NCBI GenBank assembly: GCA_049999805.1
Contig: JBNGIO010001946.1
Coordinates: 1 to 39,897 of the forward strand
Length of the DNA stretch: 39,897 bases
Reading direction: 5' to 3'
Source: Folioceros fuciformis
Taxonomy: Eukaryota; Anthocerotophyta; Anthocerotopsida; Anthocerotales
Position 1 is the stretch's first letter. Every line of letters begins with the position of its first letter. Shown in pieces: positions 10,499-22,000 of the stretch. Made by a program: the position numbers and the translations under genes. The notes under the pieces were generated by a model. It was not told the DNA's origin. It saw only the letters and a program-made list of their open reading frames with translations, and did no database searches.

Positions 10499-12773
10499 AT
10501 GTACTGGGATGACCATGTCGATGTGATCGATATTGAAGCGTTGTGGTCTCATCCACTTGTGCAAGCTCAGTGGCTTAAGGCTGGGGAGCTCCCCGGGCGG
10601 AAAGTGCGGATGTCAACAAACTCGGCAGGCCAATCTCATGTAACTGACGCTGAGATGAGGGTAAATGTTCAGGCATGCCCAATTTTTTTTTTTCTTTTTG
10701 TCAGGTTGATGTGGAATGACCTTGGCAAATTCCATTCAGGCTTTGACGGAGATCACAATCAGCAGGCATTTCACTGGACTTGATCCTGTAAGAGTCTGAG
10801 CCTTGGAGCATGTTTTAAGTCTGGCTGCCCTAGAACTCTACTGTTGAATTCAGGTCTGATGCTGTTCCGCTTGGTCTGCATGGTGTTTCCGGAGCATGGC
10901 TTTTTTGATTGTGCAAAGTGAGGTGCGAGCACTAAACAGCGCATTTCATCAGGTGATGATCTGTGCCATAGCGGACGTTGAAAGTAGCAGGTTGCCCCTT
11001 GCGTATCGCTATGAGATCAGTGTGCAAGAAGCAAGCACAGGGCTCATGCAAACTCTGCAATCTACTGCTGAGTGGCTCGCCAGGTGTGCGTTTATCCTCA
11101 CTCAGACCCGCGTTATGAGATTTTGGGACCATTTTGTCATGGCGCTAATGCCCGGAGCTTGTTGTGGTAGTGTAGGGATATGGGGTATAGATTCTATGGA
11201 GCCAATCACCAACTTCAAAGCCTGTATCGGCCGTTTGTTAGCGTCTATTTTGGTGCGGCATATGTGAAATGGCTTTCAACCTATGCTGGCAAGTATGTGA
11301 TGCCGCAACTCTTTGTCATTCTTAAAATTGAAATTCTTCGTGTCTTTATGTGACATTATCTCACTCTGTAGTATGTTCGTGTGCAGGAGCAGGAGTGAAG
11401 AATTTATTGTTAGAGGTTACAATGGAGGGCCGAACGGGGTAACCAGTCAATCCACTGCGTACTACTGGAGGAAGTACTGCTTAGCAAAGCAGCGTTGGGC
11501 AAGGTAAGCATCGTGACAAAACGGCTGATTGTTATGAGAGATTTTCTACTGTTCATGGTTCATGCATCTGGTGGGCACCTTTAGGAAATTGTAAGACAAG
11601 ACGTGGTATGACACTACTAGAATTTGTGTGCCAGGGTGTTTAGTGCAAGGCCGGCTGTGGCTGCAGTTCCTGTTCCAACCAGTGCGATGATACAACCCAG
11701 CACACTTGATGTTGGTGACAAAGATGGAGTCGTTCCAGAGCCTGGTTTGTCCTTTACCTCCTTGAACTGTAACTGCACCAATCTCTTTGCAGTAACCAAA
11801 TGGCTTCTGTGGGTAGTGCGGGAGTGGACCTACTGGGATGAAAAATCATGTCGAGAGGACCTGGATGAGCTTTGGAAACATTCTGAAGTGAGGCAGGAGT
11901 GGGAAAAGGCTGGAGAGGTGAGAGGAAAAGTACGATTTTCAAGAGATTCAACCCTACAGCCTTATCTGACGAAATCAGAGCTGAAGGTAATAGGCATATT
12001 CAGTACCAGTGTGTCTCAAGTTGTGTGCTTACATTTGGAATGACAAATCTAGTTGGAATCGGTCTCTAGAAGATGTTTCTGATGGCCAGCATGACTTAGG
12101 CTGTCGCAAGCATCATATCAAAACGACATCTCCCCCATACAGGCGTTGATCCTGTAAGTCTTTTTTCTTGCCAGTGCTTTGTGCTTAATTCGGAGCGAAG
12201 TAACTGCTCTGCATAGACAGACTAAGGCTTGGTTTTCTGCGACGATATTGCCCTTGTTGTAGGCCATGCTATGCAGAATTGCAGAGATTACCAGCAATCG
12301 AAGACTCTACGGACCTGGCTCCACGATTGGCATCATGCGCATCACTTTCAAAACTGCTTCATGGCTCTTCAGGTTCTAATTGATCCCAGGGTTGTACAGA
12401 GACATAGTGTGACCACGTACCTAATATTTTTCAAGATTTTTTTCCACTTGGCAGGGACATGGGTTTCTCATGGTACGAATTGGAACATCCGGAGGATCTA
12501 TCTCAGCCATTCGTGTCCATGTACTTTGGGGCAGCATACGTTAGCTGGCTGTCAAAATACGAAGGAAGGTAAGGGCTGTGGCATGACAGGGCTAGTGAAT
12601 CCCCAATCCCATTGTTCCTCGTTGTGTGCTGATTGGCTGTCCTTTGCAGGGAGCAATCAGATGAGTTCATCGTTCGGGCCTACCATGGGGGTCCTCAAGG
12701 TGCTGACAAGCCGGAAACGCATTCCTTTTGGTTAAAGTATATCGGGATCCAGGTTGGTGATGCCAGTGGATGA
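10499..12773 (+). CDS. Two-module SLT/lysozyme-like (lytic transglycosylase family) protein
   Basis: Exons: 10499-10660, 10740-10787, 10953-11083, 11176-11292, 11387-11503, 11635-11744, 11793-11986, 12100-12153, 12263-12372, 12455-12568, 12650-12773. They join in frame to 426 residues. Each half starts with a YWD...LW...EW..AGE motif, then a helical SLT-like domain with a YRPFVSVYFGAAYVKWLS or QPFVSMYFGAAYVSWLS segment. Module 1 keeps the family's motifs: catalytic Glu80 in DVESS, GLMQ (100-103) and GYNGGPNG (163-170). Module 2 has Thr321, GIMR and AYHGGPQG at these places. A Pro/Val-rich linker (about 193-230) joins them. Bacterial relatives cleave peptidoglycan glycan strands; the plant role is uncertain. 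The start is the ATG before YWDD, chosen because the second module also begins near YWD. The same frame stays open upstream to an ATG at 10124, which would add 125 residues and possibly a targeting sequence. Confidence 0.85.
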
Positions 12774-13147
12774 CAAGGATATTCATAGATGCGCCAACTT
12801 TTGTAATAGGCAAGAACCGTGGCAGATGTATATACGGAAGTGTACGCTGTATTATAGTAACGTACTATCAGATTATGAAGATTGTTTATCTGCGCTTTGC
12901 GAAGTGAGTGCAAACAAGTTCCGTGGCTTTCCTCGTGGGACAGGCAAATTGCAGTCTTCTAAACATTTCTTCCGTTCTCGTGGGACCATGGGCTGTTGAT
13001 ACCATCGCAAGCGGCGTTAACCAATGATTACGAACAGTTGTTGGACATAGGGGAGCAAGCATGTAACACCGCGGACACCTCGTATGAAGAAACTGGTGTT
13101 GGTTTTCAGCGTTGAGTTGTCGCTACCGAACGCAGCATTGTTGAACC
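12774..13147. other. Intergenic / 5' region of the epimerase gene
   Basis: About 370 bases between the transglycosylase-like stop and the proposed epimerase start. They presumably hold the 3'UTR of one gene and the promoter plus 5'UTR of the next. No canonical AATAAA or convincing TATA box was identified. Confidence 0.4.
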
Positions 13148-15743
13148 ATGGTGAGAATCCATCTTCGCTGAATGAGTGGTTTCTGGTTTTCAATTGGTGC
13201 TCCAGCCAATCTCCTTCCTGCCTCTGTATTCTGTCAATTCGCGCCAAGCAGATCGGTCGCATTTGTCTCTAATTCTTCGCATAGCGCGCTGTGGTGAGAT
13301 TTGTTGAGCTGGGATTGATCGCGGCCCTTCCCTGTTGTGACATTGTTCGTTCATCTGATCTGCATCTCCTGGATTCTCTATTTATTTGAGATCTGGGATT
13401 CTCTGCACGAGTCGTGGAATATTCACGTATCGCTGTTGCGACATTGTCATTCTGCCGTCTGGATTGTAGGCTGTAATTGGCCCTGTTTTTTCTCCAGCGA
13501 CCAGACATCTCAACTAATATCTGCCTCAATTTTGTTTCTTCTTGAGAGTTCTTCAGTTAACTGCCAATCCTTCAGCTTATCAAAGTAGACATTCATCTTT
13601 TCTCGGTTGATTTTCAGGGGAAAGACAATACCTCAATCCATATTCTTGTCACGGTATGCTTCTGGTTATTGCATTAAGTGTTTTCCTCAGTTTTGATTGA
13701 GGGAAACGTGTGGACTATGTTTAAGGTGCAGCATGTTCAGGCATTGTTCCTTTCTCATGATAAGAGCTTGGTTTTCCACTTGTGAACAGGGAGGAGCAGG
13801 GTATATCGGGTCACATGCATGTCTTCGTCTTTTGGAGGATGGATACACCGTGACAGCTCTGGTATTGCTGAATCTTGGTCAGGAGTTCATAATTATCGTT
13901 TTACTTCCATAAAGTTCTCCCAAGTTGTCTTCGATGTACTCAACCAAGGCGGTCTCCACTTATTGATGCAGGATAACTTGTTCAGAGGGAATCTTGGTGC
14001 TATTGAAGTGCTGAAGGGCCTTGCAAAACCAGGGAAATTTTACTTTTATAATGCCGATATTTGTGATCTGCAGAATGTATCCACATTTTATTTTCTTTAG
14101 TTTTCTGTTCTGTTTTGTGCCAGTAAGAAGTCCCCCCAAGTTTGCTGTTCTGCAAATTTTTGTTGACCAGTTTTGTTATCCTTCAAACAGAATGGAGTAC
14201 ATGCTTGTCATGAATGTGATATGACAGGTTGCCATCCTTAACTGTGAGGGATAGCTGCACAAGATTTTTTCAGAAAATCATTTCGATGTGGTGATGCACT
14301 TTGCAGCTGTGGCATATGTTGCGGAGAGCATGAAGAAACCATTGCTGTGAGTGAGCCGCTGATTGTCTCTGTTTGGGAAAGTTCACACTTCGTAACGTGC
14401 TTCACCGTGTTGTGGCTAGGATACAGTTACTACAGACTCAATACCGGAAACGTGTCCAACATTCTTGATGCCATGCGAGTGCATAATGTTACACGGTTTA
14501 TATACAGCAGCACCTGTGCAACATACGGAGAACATGACCAAATGCCCATCACAGAGACAACGCAGCAGGTAAGAAAAGACCAGTCGACTCAAATCTGCAA
14601 CGATTGCTCCTTGGCTGACAACCGTGTTGATTCCCCTCACTTCGAAACCTTTTTGGGAATAGATTTACTTGCTATTATTTATGTGAATGTCTGGTTGTGG
14701 TTCAGAATCCTATAAACCCCTACGGCAGATCAAAGAAAATGGCGGAAGAAATCATTCGAGACTACGGAGCATCTGTTCCTGGATTCTCTGCAACCATTCT
14801 GAGGTAACTGTACTTCATCTTGTTGAAGATTGTTGCACTATTTCATAAAACCTCTTCATGTGTGATCTCAATTACAACTGCTACCCATGGCGTCAGATAC
14901 TTCAACGTGATTGGGTCGGATCCCGAGGGTCGACTTGGAGAAGCACCCTCCCGCGACTCTCAGCTATATTCACGTATAACTGGAGCATGTGTCGATGCTG
15001 CCTTTGGACGTGTACCTTCCATTAAGGCAAGTATTTGTAATTGCTGCATTTACGTTCGCTGTAGGGTGTACTAACCATGTATGTACACTGTAGTGTGTAT
15101 GTAGTGTGTGATAACCTTGTCAAATGATACTGCAGATTTTGGGGACTGACTTTGGCACTCCAGACGGCACATGTGTGAGGGATTATATCCACGTGACAGA
15201 CTTAGTCAATGCTCACATGGCTGCAATGGAGCACTTGCAGCCTGGCCGTATTGAAACTTTCAATGTCGGAACAGGGCACGGTTAGTCACGCAGCAGTTTA
15301 CACCGATGATTTCGAACCATCAAGTTGAAACAAGACGTGCATGAGTTATCTACCTTCTGAGGCAGGTGCATTCGCTATGTTTCGCAGGGAAATCTGTTCG
15401 GGAGTTCGTTTCAGCGTGGTTGACGGTTACAGGTCTGCCAATCAAGGTTAGTTTGCCGTCGTGATGATGTACGTAGATAGCCAAGCTGGTGGCCATGATT
15501 AGTTGCAAATAAGACAATCGTTGGCAAAAGCAGATCGAAGAAATCAGCGAGAGAAGGCCTGGAGATTACTCAGAAGTATATTGTGACCCCTCGAAGATAC
15601 AGAAGGAGCTTGGTTGGAAGGCTACCTTTACCGATCTAGAGGAAGCACTGAGCACAGCTTGGAAATGGCAGAAAGCACATCCAGCTGGCTACGCTTCCAG
15701 CCCAGAAGTCAACGGGACTGGGGAAAGGAAGCATGGAGAATAG
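13148..15743 (+). CDS. UXE: UDP-arabinose (UDP-xylose) 4-epimerase, MUR4/UXE type
   Basis: Exons: 13148-13150 (ATG only), 13618-13653, 13790-13861, 13972-14076, 14255-14346, 14427-14568, 14706-14803, 14897-15026, 15136-15280, 15388-15446, 15534-15743. They join in frame to 363 residues. The protein is an extended short-chain dehydrogenase that interconverts UDP-xylose and UDP-arabinopyranose using bound NAD. The Rossmann motif GGAGYIG is at 14-20, the SSTCATYG active-site segment at 130-137, and catalytic Tyr156/Lys160 in [27 protein letters not shown] is typical of plant UXE/MUR4. Golgi members carry an N-terminal membrane anchor that is absent here, so this form should be cytosolic, or an anchor exon was missed. 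The start is inferred: ATG 13148-13150 lies right before a GTGAGA donor, and an in-frame TGA lies two codons upstream. The intron 15027-15135 has a GC donor (AAG|GCAAGT). UDP-galactose activity is possible. Confidence 0.92.
15027..15135 (+). other. GC-AG intron in the epimerase gene
   Basis: The donor reads AAG|GCAAGT, the strong consensus of the minor GC-AG class, and the acceptor reads TGCAG|ATT. Using GC keeps the frame and restores the family sequence SIK-ILGTDFG. The nearest GT, four bases downstream, would shift the frame. All other introns in this gene use GT-AG. Confidence 0.85.
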
Positions 15744-16074
15744 ATTCCACACGAGCCCGAAGACACACCTCGAGCCCTGGCCTGGTGGACGATCTTAGTC
15801 GTTAGTTTTTCTCATGGAAGATTTGCAAACACGATAATTGGACATTGCATCTACTTCTCAAACGGGCTCTTAGCGCAGGTATGGTAAAATGCTTCCTTGG
15901 AGGCAAAGTTCTTTCCACCATGCGATATTACATTGTCGCGAAAGTTTGTTACCGAAATCCTCCCAATTCAGGGAGCGGACGTTCATCGTGAGCGCAAAGA
16001 GAGAAAACAGAGATCAAACGAAATCTGATCAATAGCTAATACAACGACGTGGTTCCGAGAGAAGAATGTAAGCC
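15744..16074. other. Short convergent intergenic region
   Basis: 331 bases separate the stop codons of the plus-strand epimerase and the minus-strand MATH-domain gene. The 3'UTRs of both must lie here or overlap. No perfect AATAAA is seen on either strand, which is common in plants. Overlapping 3' ends could form antisense pairs. Confidence 0.5.
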
Positions 16075-19000
16075 TTAAGGCTGTTGGGCAGGGGCGTAAA
16101 CCGTGTACCCATTGTGCCCTAGTGAAAACCCCGAGCACTCCGGGGACAGGTGGTGACTGTGAACCAAGGGGAACCCCATGAGAGTGTCTAGACCATTTCT
16201 TAGACTGCTACTAGTATTGCCACCAGGCATGCCTCCATTGCCCATCGGCCAGTAGTGTGTTGGCACCCCCTCCAGCCCACCATGCTGGCTATGCAACCTG
16301 CCAAGAGACGTGTGGGTGAAAGGTGCTTGAAACCGGACCGGTTCCCGAACTCCGTTGCTCACTCTCTCGTCACTTACGTGAAGCCGGACGCGCTCGTCCT
16401 CAGACCCCCTTCCTCTCTCTCCTCTTTCAGAGTCACCCACACCATTGGATGTTACTTCTGGACGCAGCTGCCCGTAGCCCAGTTTGTGCAACGGCGACGG
16501 TAAAGACATCTGCCGCATCTGCCGATGGAAGGTGGGATTCGATTGTTGCTGAAGCATTGCAAGAGCTTGGGTCAGACCCTGGTCTTCATCCAGCAGTTCG
16601 TTGATGATGTCAAGATGAGGGAAATCCTCTGGACCTGCAACTGTACTCAGCGCACTAACCACTGTTTCAATGCACCTGGAAGACATCACTCCATTCTCTG
16701 CACGCCCCTGAAGCTGCATTGGATGGCGATGAAGATGTTGCGGAGGTTGTCGAGAAATATGTTCCTGAGTTTGGACCCGAAGATTTTGAACCCGCTGCTG
16801 TATAACAGCGTCAGAATGCATTGCTGAATCTTGCTGTAGCTGTTGTACCCGCTCCTCATGATGTTGCTGCTGTTGGTGCAACACTTCAGGAGTAACAGTC
16901 CCAAAAGTCAAGAGACTTGCTCCTGTGAGAGCTGTGGCAGAAGAAATAGGAGCGGACGAAAAGGCTGGACCAGAATTTCCGTCCCCCTTGAGGCCATTAC
17001 CCATCACCGTGGCATGCCCTGGTCCAGTAACTACCTTTTGAGAGGGCGTTGGAGGTGGGGAAGGCATCCCTGCAATCCCAGAAATACCAGAAGCCGTGTG
17101 CATCGCCTGGTTGCTCACATATGCGTACCCATTTACACCTGAATTGGGCACAACAGAACCACTGCTACTCTGCACAGAGTGAACTGAAGAACTCGACGAG
17201 GAAGCCCTCATCTTGCCAGCTGCTGCATTCCTGTATGATGGAGTAACTGGTGGACTTATTGTTGTTGAACCGCTGACCGAAGAGCCCACATCAGTTCCTG
17301 CAAGTCTACCCGCAGCACTCAGAGAACGTGACAGAGAAGTGGGATGATGAGCATTAGCCGGTGGAAGCCCTGGGCGAGAACCAGATGAACTTCCAGGCCT
17401 AGATGTTCCCGTGGATTGCACCACTGGGGTGGAAGAAACGAGCACTCCTCCACAACCAGCAGAAGTCTCCTCAATCCCAGAGTTTGGCAATCCAGTTATA
17501 GGTGAAGTTCCAATTCGGGGAGGCCGGGTGGAGTCAACACTTCGACTTCGAACTGGAGCAGGTGATCGTATTGGCTCAGTTTTAGTTGAACCCTGAACAT
17601 AGCTGTTGTCTCCAGGAGCTGCAAATGAGGCACTTACCCCGACTACAGCGGGACTACCTGTCTGGTCACTTGTCAAAAGCCTGCTAGACCTCTGGCTTCC
17701 CCCACTTGTACAACTCTTATCAGGATGGAAGGGCTCTCCTGAGTCTGATCTGGTCAACGATGTAGGCACGTCTGTCCTACCCTCATCGGCTGGGGTCTGG
17801 CCTGCTGAGCTGGTATCACACACTCTAGCTAAGTGATTCTGATGCGCCGAATCATCTACCTTAACACGATTGTTGATGCCATCACAACCCAAGAGGTGTT
17901 GATGCAAGCTAACTTGCAATCTTGCTATTTCCTCGTCCTGCAGTATAATATGTCATGTAAGAGTGCTGCCCAAGAGCATCTAAGACCTATGACACATAGA
18001 ATGGACAAGCAGTAACACCTCTGGGTTATTACACAAACCTTCTCTACTAGACGCTGTTCTAGCCATCGGACTCGCACCTTTAGCGAGAGAATCACAGTCT
18101 CTGGATCTAAACCTGCTGAGCTGCTGCTGGCTTCTGCATTGCCGCTGGTGTCCAAACTACCAGCGCGCATCAAGCCTTCTGCTTCTATAAACCGCCCATC
18201 ATTGTCATACGCATCAGTGTCTATCCTGATCCGTCCCCTGTATCGAACACATAAAGTCAGCACCACGAAGAGTGTAAGTGAGAGGAAAATGAACTTCACA
18301 GTGCGCTTCAGACTAAAACTAAATAGGATACTTGATAATTTTTTAAATCAACCAAGTACAGGACATAAACTTCAACGCACCATACTATCTGCAGCATGCT
18401 CTCTATTAAACCGGGGCCATATTAGACAGGCATAACAAGTACTGGAATCAATCCAAATTGAAAGTGTTAGGTACCTGCTAGATAAGGTGTGATTCTGTTC
18501 TGGCAAATTAGGTCTTCCATATGTCCCATTCATGGTAGGCCGCACTGATTGTAGAGAGTCTGATGAACAAGTTGATGAACTGTCATCTAAAGCCGCTTGA
18601 TTCTTCCTGCCAATCCTCCCACTTCTTAAAGAGGTATCTTCTGACAAAGCTCCGCTGAAACTTGCTTCCATCCCATGCTGAACATACGAGATTTCCCTGT
18701 CCCAGGATGCACGGTCTAAATCCCCATCTTCTAAAGCAGGAGCTAGGGTCCCCACAACATCATCTACAGTGTCCAACCCGCTTAAATCATCATCATCCTC
18801 CATTTCGGCAGTGACCAGAGAAACTGGTTCCCGTTGTTTTGTAAGATGGTCTTTCGACACTCGGCTGCCTACTAACTCCTGCCTTTGTCTTTGCTCCTGC
18901 TCTGACCTGCTTCTTTTTTCCTCTGCTTCTTTATCTTTCTCTTTGCGGTCTTTTCTCCTTTGTTTCGCCTAAGGACAAAAGAGCAGGTAGACCCGATGAT

Positions 19001-22000
19001 TAGGCAAGGCTCCAAGGGCATCACAAACAGAAATTGCACCAAAATGAGCACACAATACACCAAACTTCCTCAAAGCAATCAGTCCTGATCTAGGTGTAAA
19101 GACAGAATTGAACTTCTGAAGATGATCAACCATGAAACACTGGCCAACCTGCTTTTTTCTGGACCGTTTCTCCTTCTCAGCCGCCTCACGCTTTGCTCGA
19201 AGCTCATTTTCCGCCTGTCCCGCAGCTTCTTCTTCCCGAATAAGCTCCTCTTGTCGGCTCAGAGCAACAGCCTCTCTGTATGCGACCTCCACACGATTAC
19301 TGCAGACCAGAAATTAGACACGAAGCATGTGAAGCGTGTCACTTCGCACCAGTGTTGCAGCACCCACCCATGACTTAAAGAAGTGCCATCTCTGTCATCT
19401 TCTGTAAAGTGACAGCCCCTGTCTTACAACACTCTAGTTTGTTCGTTGACAAACGCTCAGCGTGAAAAAAGGTCTGTATAAATGCTGTGGCTGTCCTTAC
19501 GACCATGAAAGAACAGCCACAACCGGTGATAGTTCCTCGACTCACAAGATTAAAAAAACAAACTGCATCACTACGTTCTCCTGTAACAATTGACATGCGA
19601 AAGGCTCCAACCATGCTAAAATGCTAAACTGCAGTAAAAAAAATCTCGAAAGAGCCTAATAGCACCAGAAGAAAGTGTCCATTCCATGATTCCAACAAAA
19701 CCCAGCACACTAAACATGGAAGTAACAGGAAAAGTACCTGAAAAGGTGAGCTAATACAAACATTTCGACTGTGCGCCTTCCCAGCTCTGTCAACCTCCTC
19801 TCGTCACGTTCCACGGAATCTCTCCCAAAGTCATCTCCCGAGCCACCATCCTGCAGCGAAGACGTGATGCAGAATGACTGAACCAAAATAGAAATTGCTG
19901 ACGCAACTCAGACATGACAATACTAATGATAAGACCGACCACCCTTTGTTCTACTGCCAGAGGTTGCTCAGCAAAATCTCAGTGTCTACCATACCCTGGA
20001 TGAGTATAACAGATAACACTCCGTACCTTTGTCCTGTTCTGGGGGCCCTTGTCATCCTTGTAGGGGGGTAGTGATTCGCTTGCAGCTCTTTCAAGTAAAG
20101 CAAGGACATCACCAGCCAATACAAAGGTATCCTTGTCAACCAAGACGATGGGGTTTACTGTGTCTTCCATTTCTACTCCATTTATTTTTCCTTTCTTGTT
20201 TCTGCTGAGGTAATCCAATGCCTTGCACCCACTGTACAGGGCATCCATGACCAGCGTGGATGTAACTTCCTTCTCATTGAAGAATCGCTTCACCACAGCT
20301 TTCAGGATAACATCTGCCTTCTCCCGAGAAAGACCACAGCGACGGTCTTCTTCTACTTTCAACCAGAAAGCTTGAAAACTGTGAAGATTCTATAGAGATT
20401 TAGTGAACAAGAACTCAAGTCATGAGGACAAGCTGCCCTTGTCCTGACATCCTGAGAGACCTTTCCCTAGTGCAGGGAATGACGCTAAGAAAATTCTAAA
20501 GCCTTAAAAGCCTTCACATTACAAGGACTGATATCTAACAAGCTAATTAAGATAGCACACCTGATCCGCCTGACTATGAAAACAAGGTTCTATAACCAAT
20601 TAAGGACACTTACACCAAGGACCAATAGAGCAGCGAGCTCGTTAAAGTGGCATACCTGGTCCACCTGACGGTGTCCTCCATGAGCTTTCCCAACTTGTCC
20701 TTCTTTTCTTCCACAAAACGGCGACAAATGCCTTCGACATTGGTTAAATAGACCCGAACCAACTCCCTTCTGTACTGACAGTCCAAGCATCGAAAAGGCC
20801 GGTGAGGGTTCTCCCTGCACATCAGAAAGACAGATTATTTAAATATTTCCAACCCGACGGCGTAAACAGACCCGTACGGGGATACAACCCGTGTCACCTA
20901 GTATGATGAAAAAAAAATCCTCACACATGTTGCAATGGTTTGTTTCCAGCACACGGACAGAAAGAAGCCTGCAACTCAAACAATGTAGCTTCAAAACACC
21001 TGATAACTTGAACTTGAGCTTTGATGACAAGAGTATCAGCAACTGTGAATCCATCCAGGACCTTCGACAGTTCCATAAACTTCTTCCATCCCCAGTCATG
21101 TTCCTTTTTGCAGAACCGGTGTAAAGTGTCTACAGATAGGGCAGTAAGAGTAAGCAGAGCAGGCAGAATCGTGTACCTAAAAAAAGGAACTGCAATGCCA
21201 AAAGCGCTAGCCACAATAACTGCCAAAATCCGTTGTCACAGCTCAAGTGAAATGCATGCTTGCAGAACTCACTTGACCCACCTGAGTACTTTGATTTTTT
21301 AGGGTCCTTGTTCACAACAGCAATCGTGAACTGAGCAAAATGACTCCAACCTGACCACCAACAACAACAAGGCCAGCATGGTCCACCAGGTTAGAGAAAC
21401 TGCCGTCGTGCAGGCCCCCGTTACCGGAGAATCTGAAGTCAGTTGCACCCTTTCTTCTCGAGCACTTTTCCAACAGTCAAAGCAATGCGCATCTACACAA
21501 CAAGAAAATGAAACACAAGGCTACCTGGAAGAAGTTTGTCATAATCTGCCACACATAAGAATAGCGAGAGGTGATTACACACATCGCAGCCTTGAGGGTA
21601 TACTAGGATATACCTGCCAAGAAATGCAGACATTTCCATGTCCCGAGATGGAGAGAAATTAAAAATAAAAATAAAAAACGACCAGGAGCCCACCAACAGC
21701 GAGACTGGCCAAACAACAGATCCCTTACCACTTGTATCCCCCAACTTCAAAAACGTTGCTCCTCAATTCCCTTTTGCTGATCTCGGAGAAGTTCTCAATC
21801 TTCCAGGTGAATTTTCCATACAAGTCAGACGGTTTCGGCCCTGCACAACAAAAAGAGCCACCCAAAGGATGGTGAATGAATCCAGCGTCAGACACTCCAA
21901 CCATGATTTTGCACGACAGACAGACTGTTTGGACTTCTCCACTATCTGGTTCTGAGATAGTGATACATCTGCGGTATTTGAATGCACAACGAAAACCTGG

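Noticed and set aside
10499-12773. Two tandem transglycosylase-like genes instead of one
   Set aside because: The linker exon 11635-11744 joins the halves in frame with good splice sites, there is no stop after module 1, and the second module has no convincing own start (the nearest ATG is in another frame).
15027-15030. Frameshift in the epimerase gene at the exon 7 end
   Set aside because: It arises only if the downstream GT is used as donor. The GC donor keeps the frame and the conserved sequence.
16255-17836. Plus-strand ORFs within the last exon of the MATH gene
   Set aside because: They are antisense shadows of a long, well-supported minus-strand exon.
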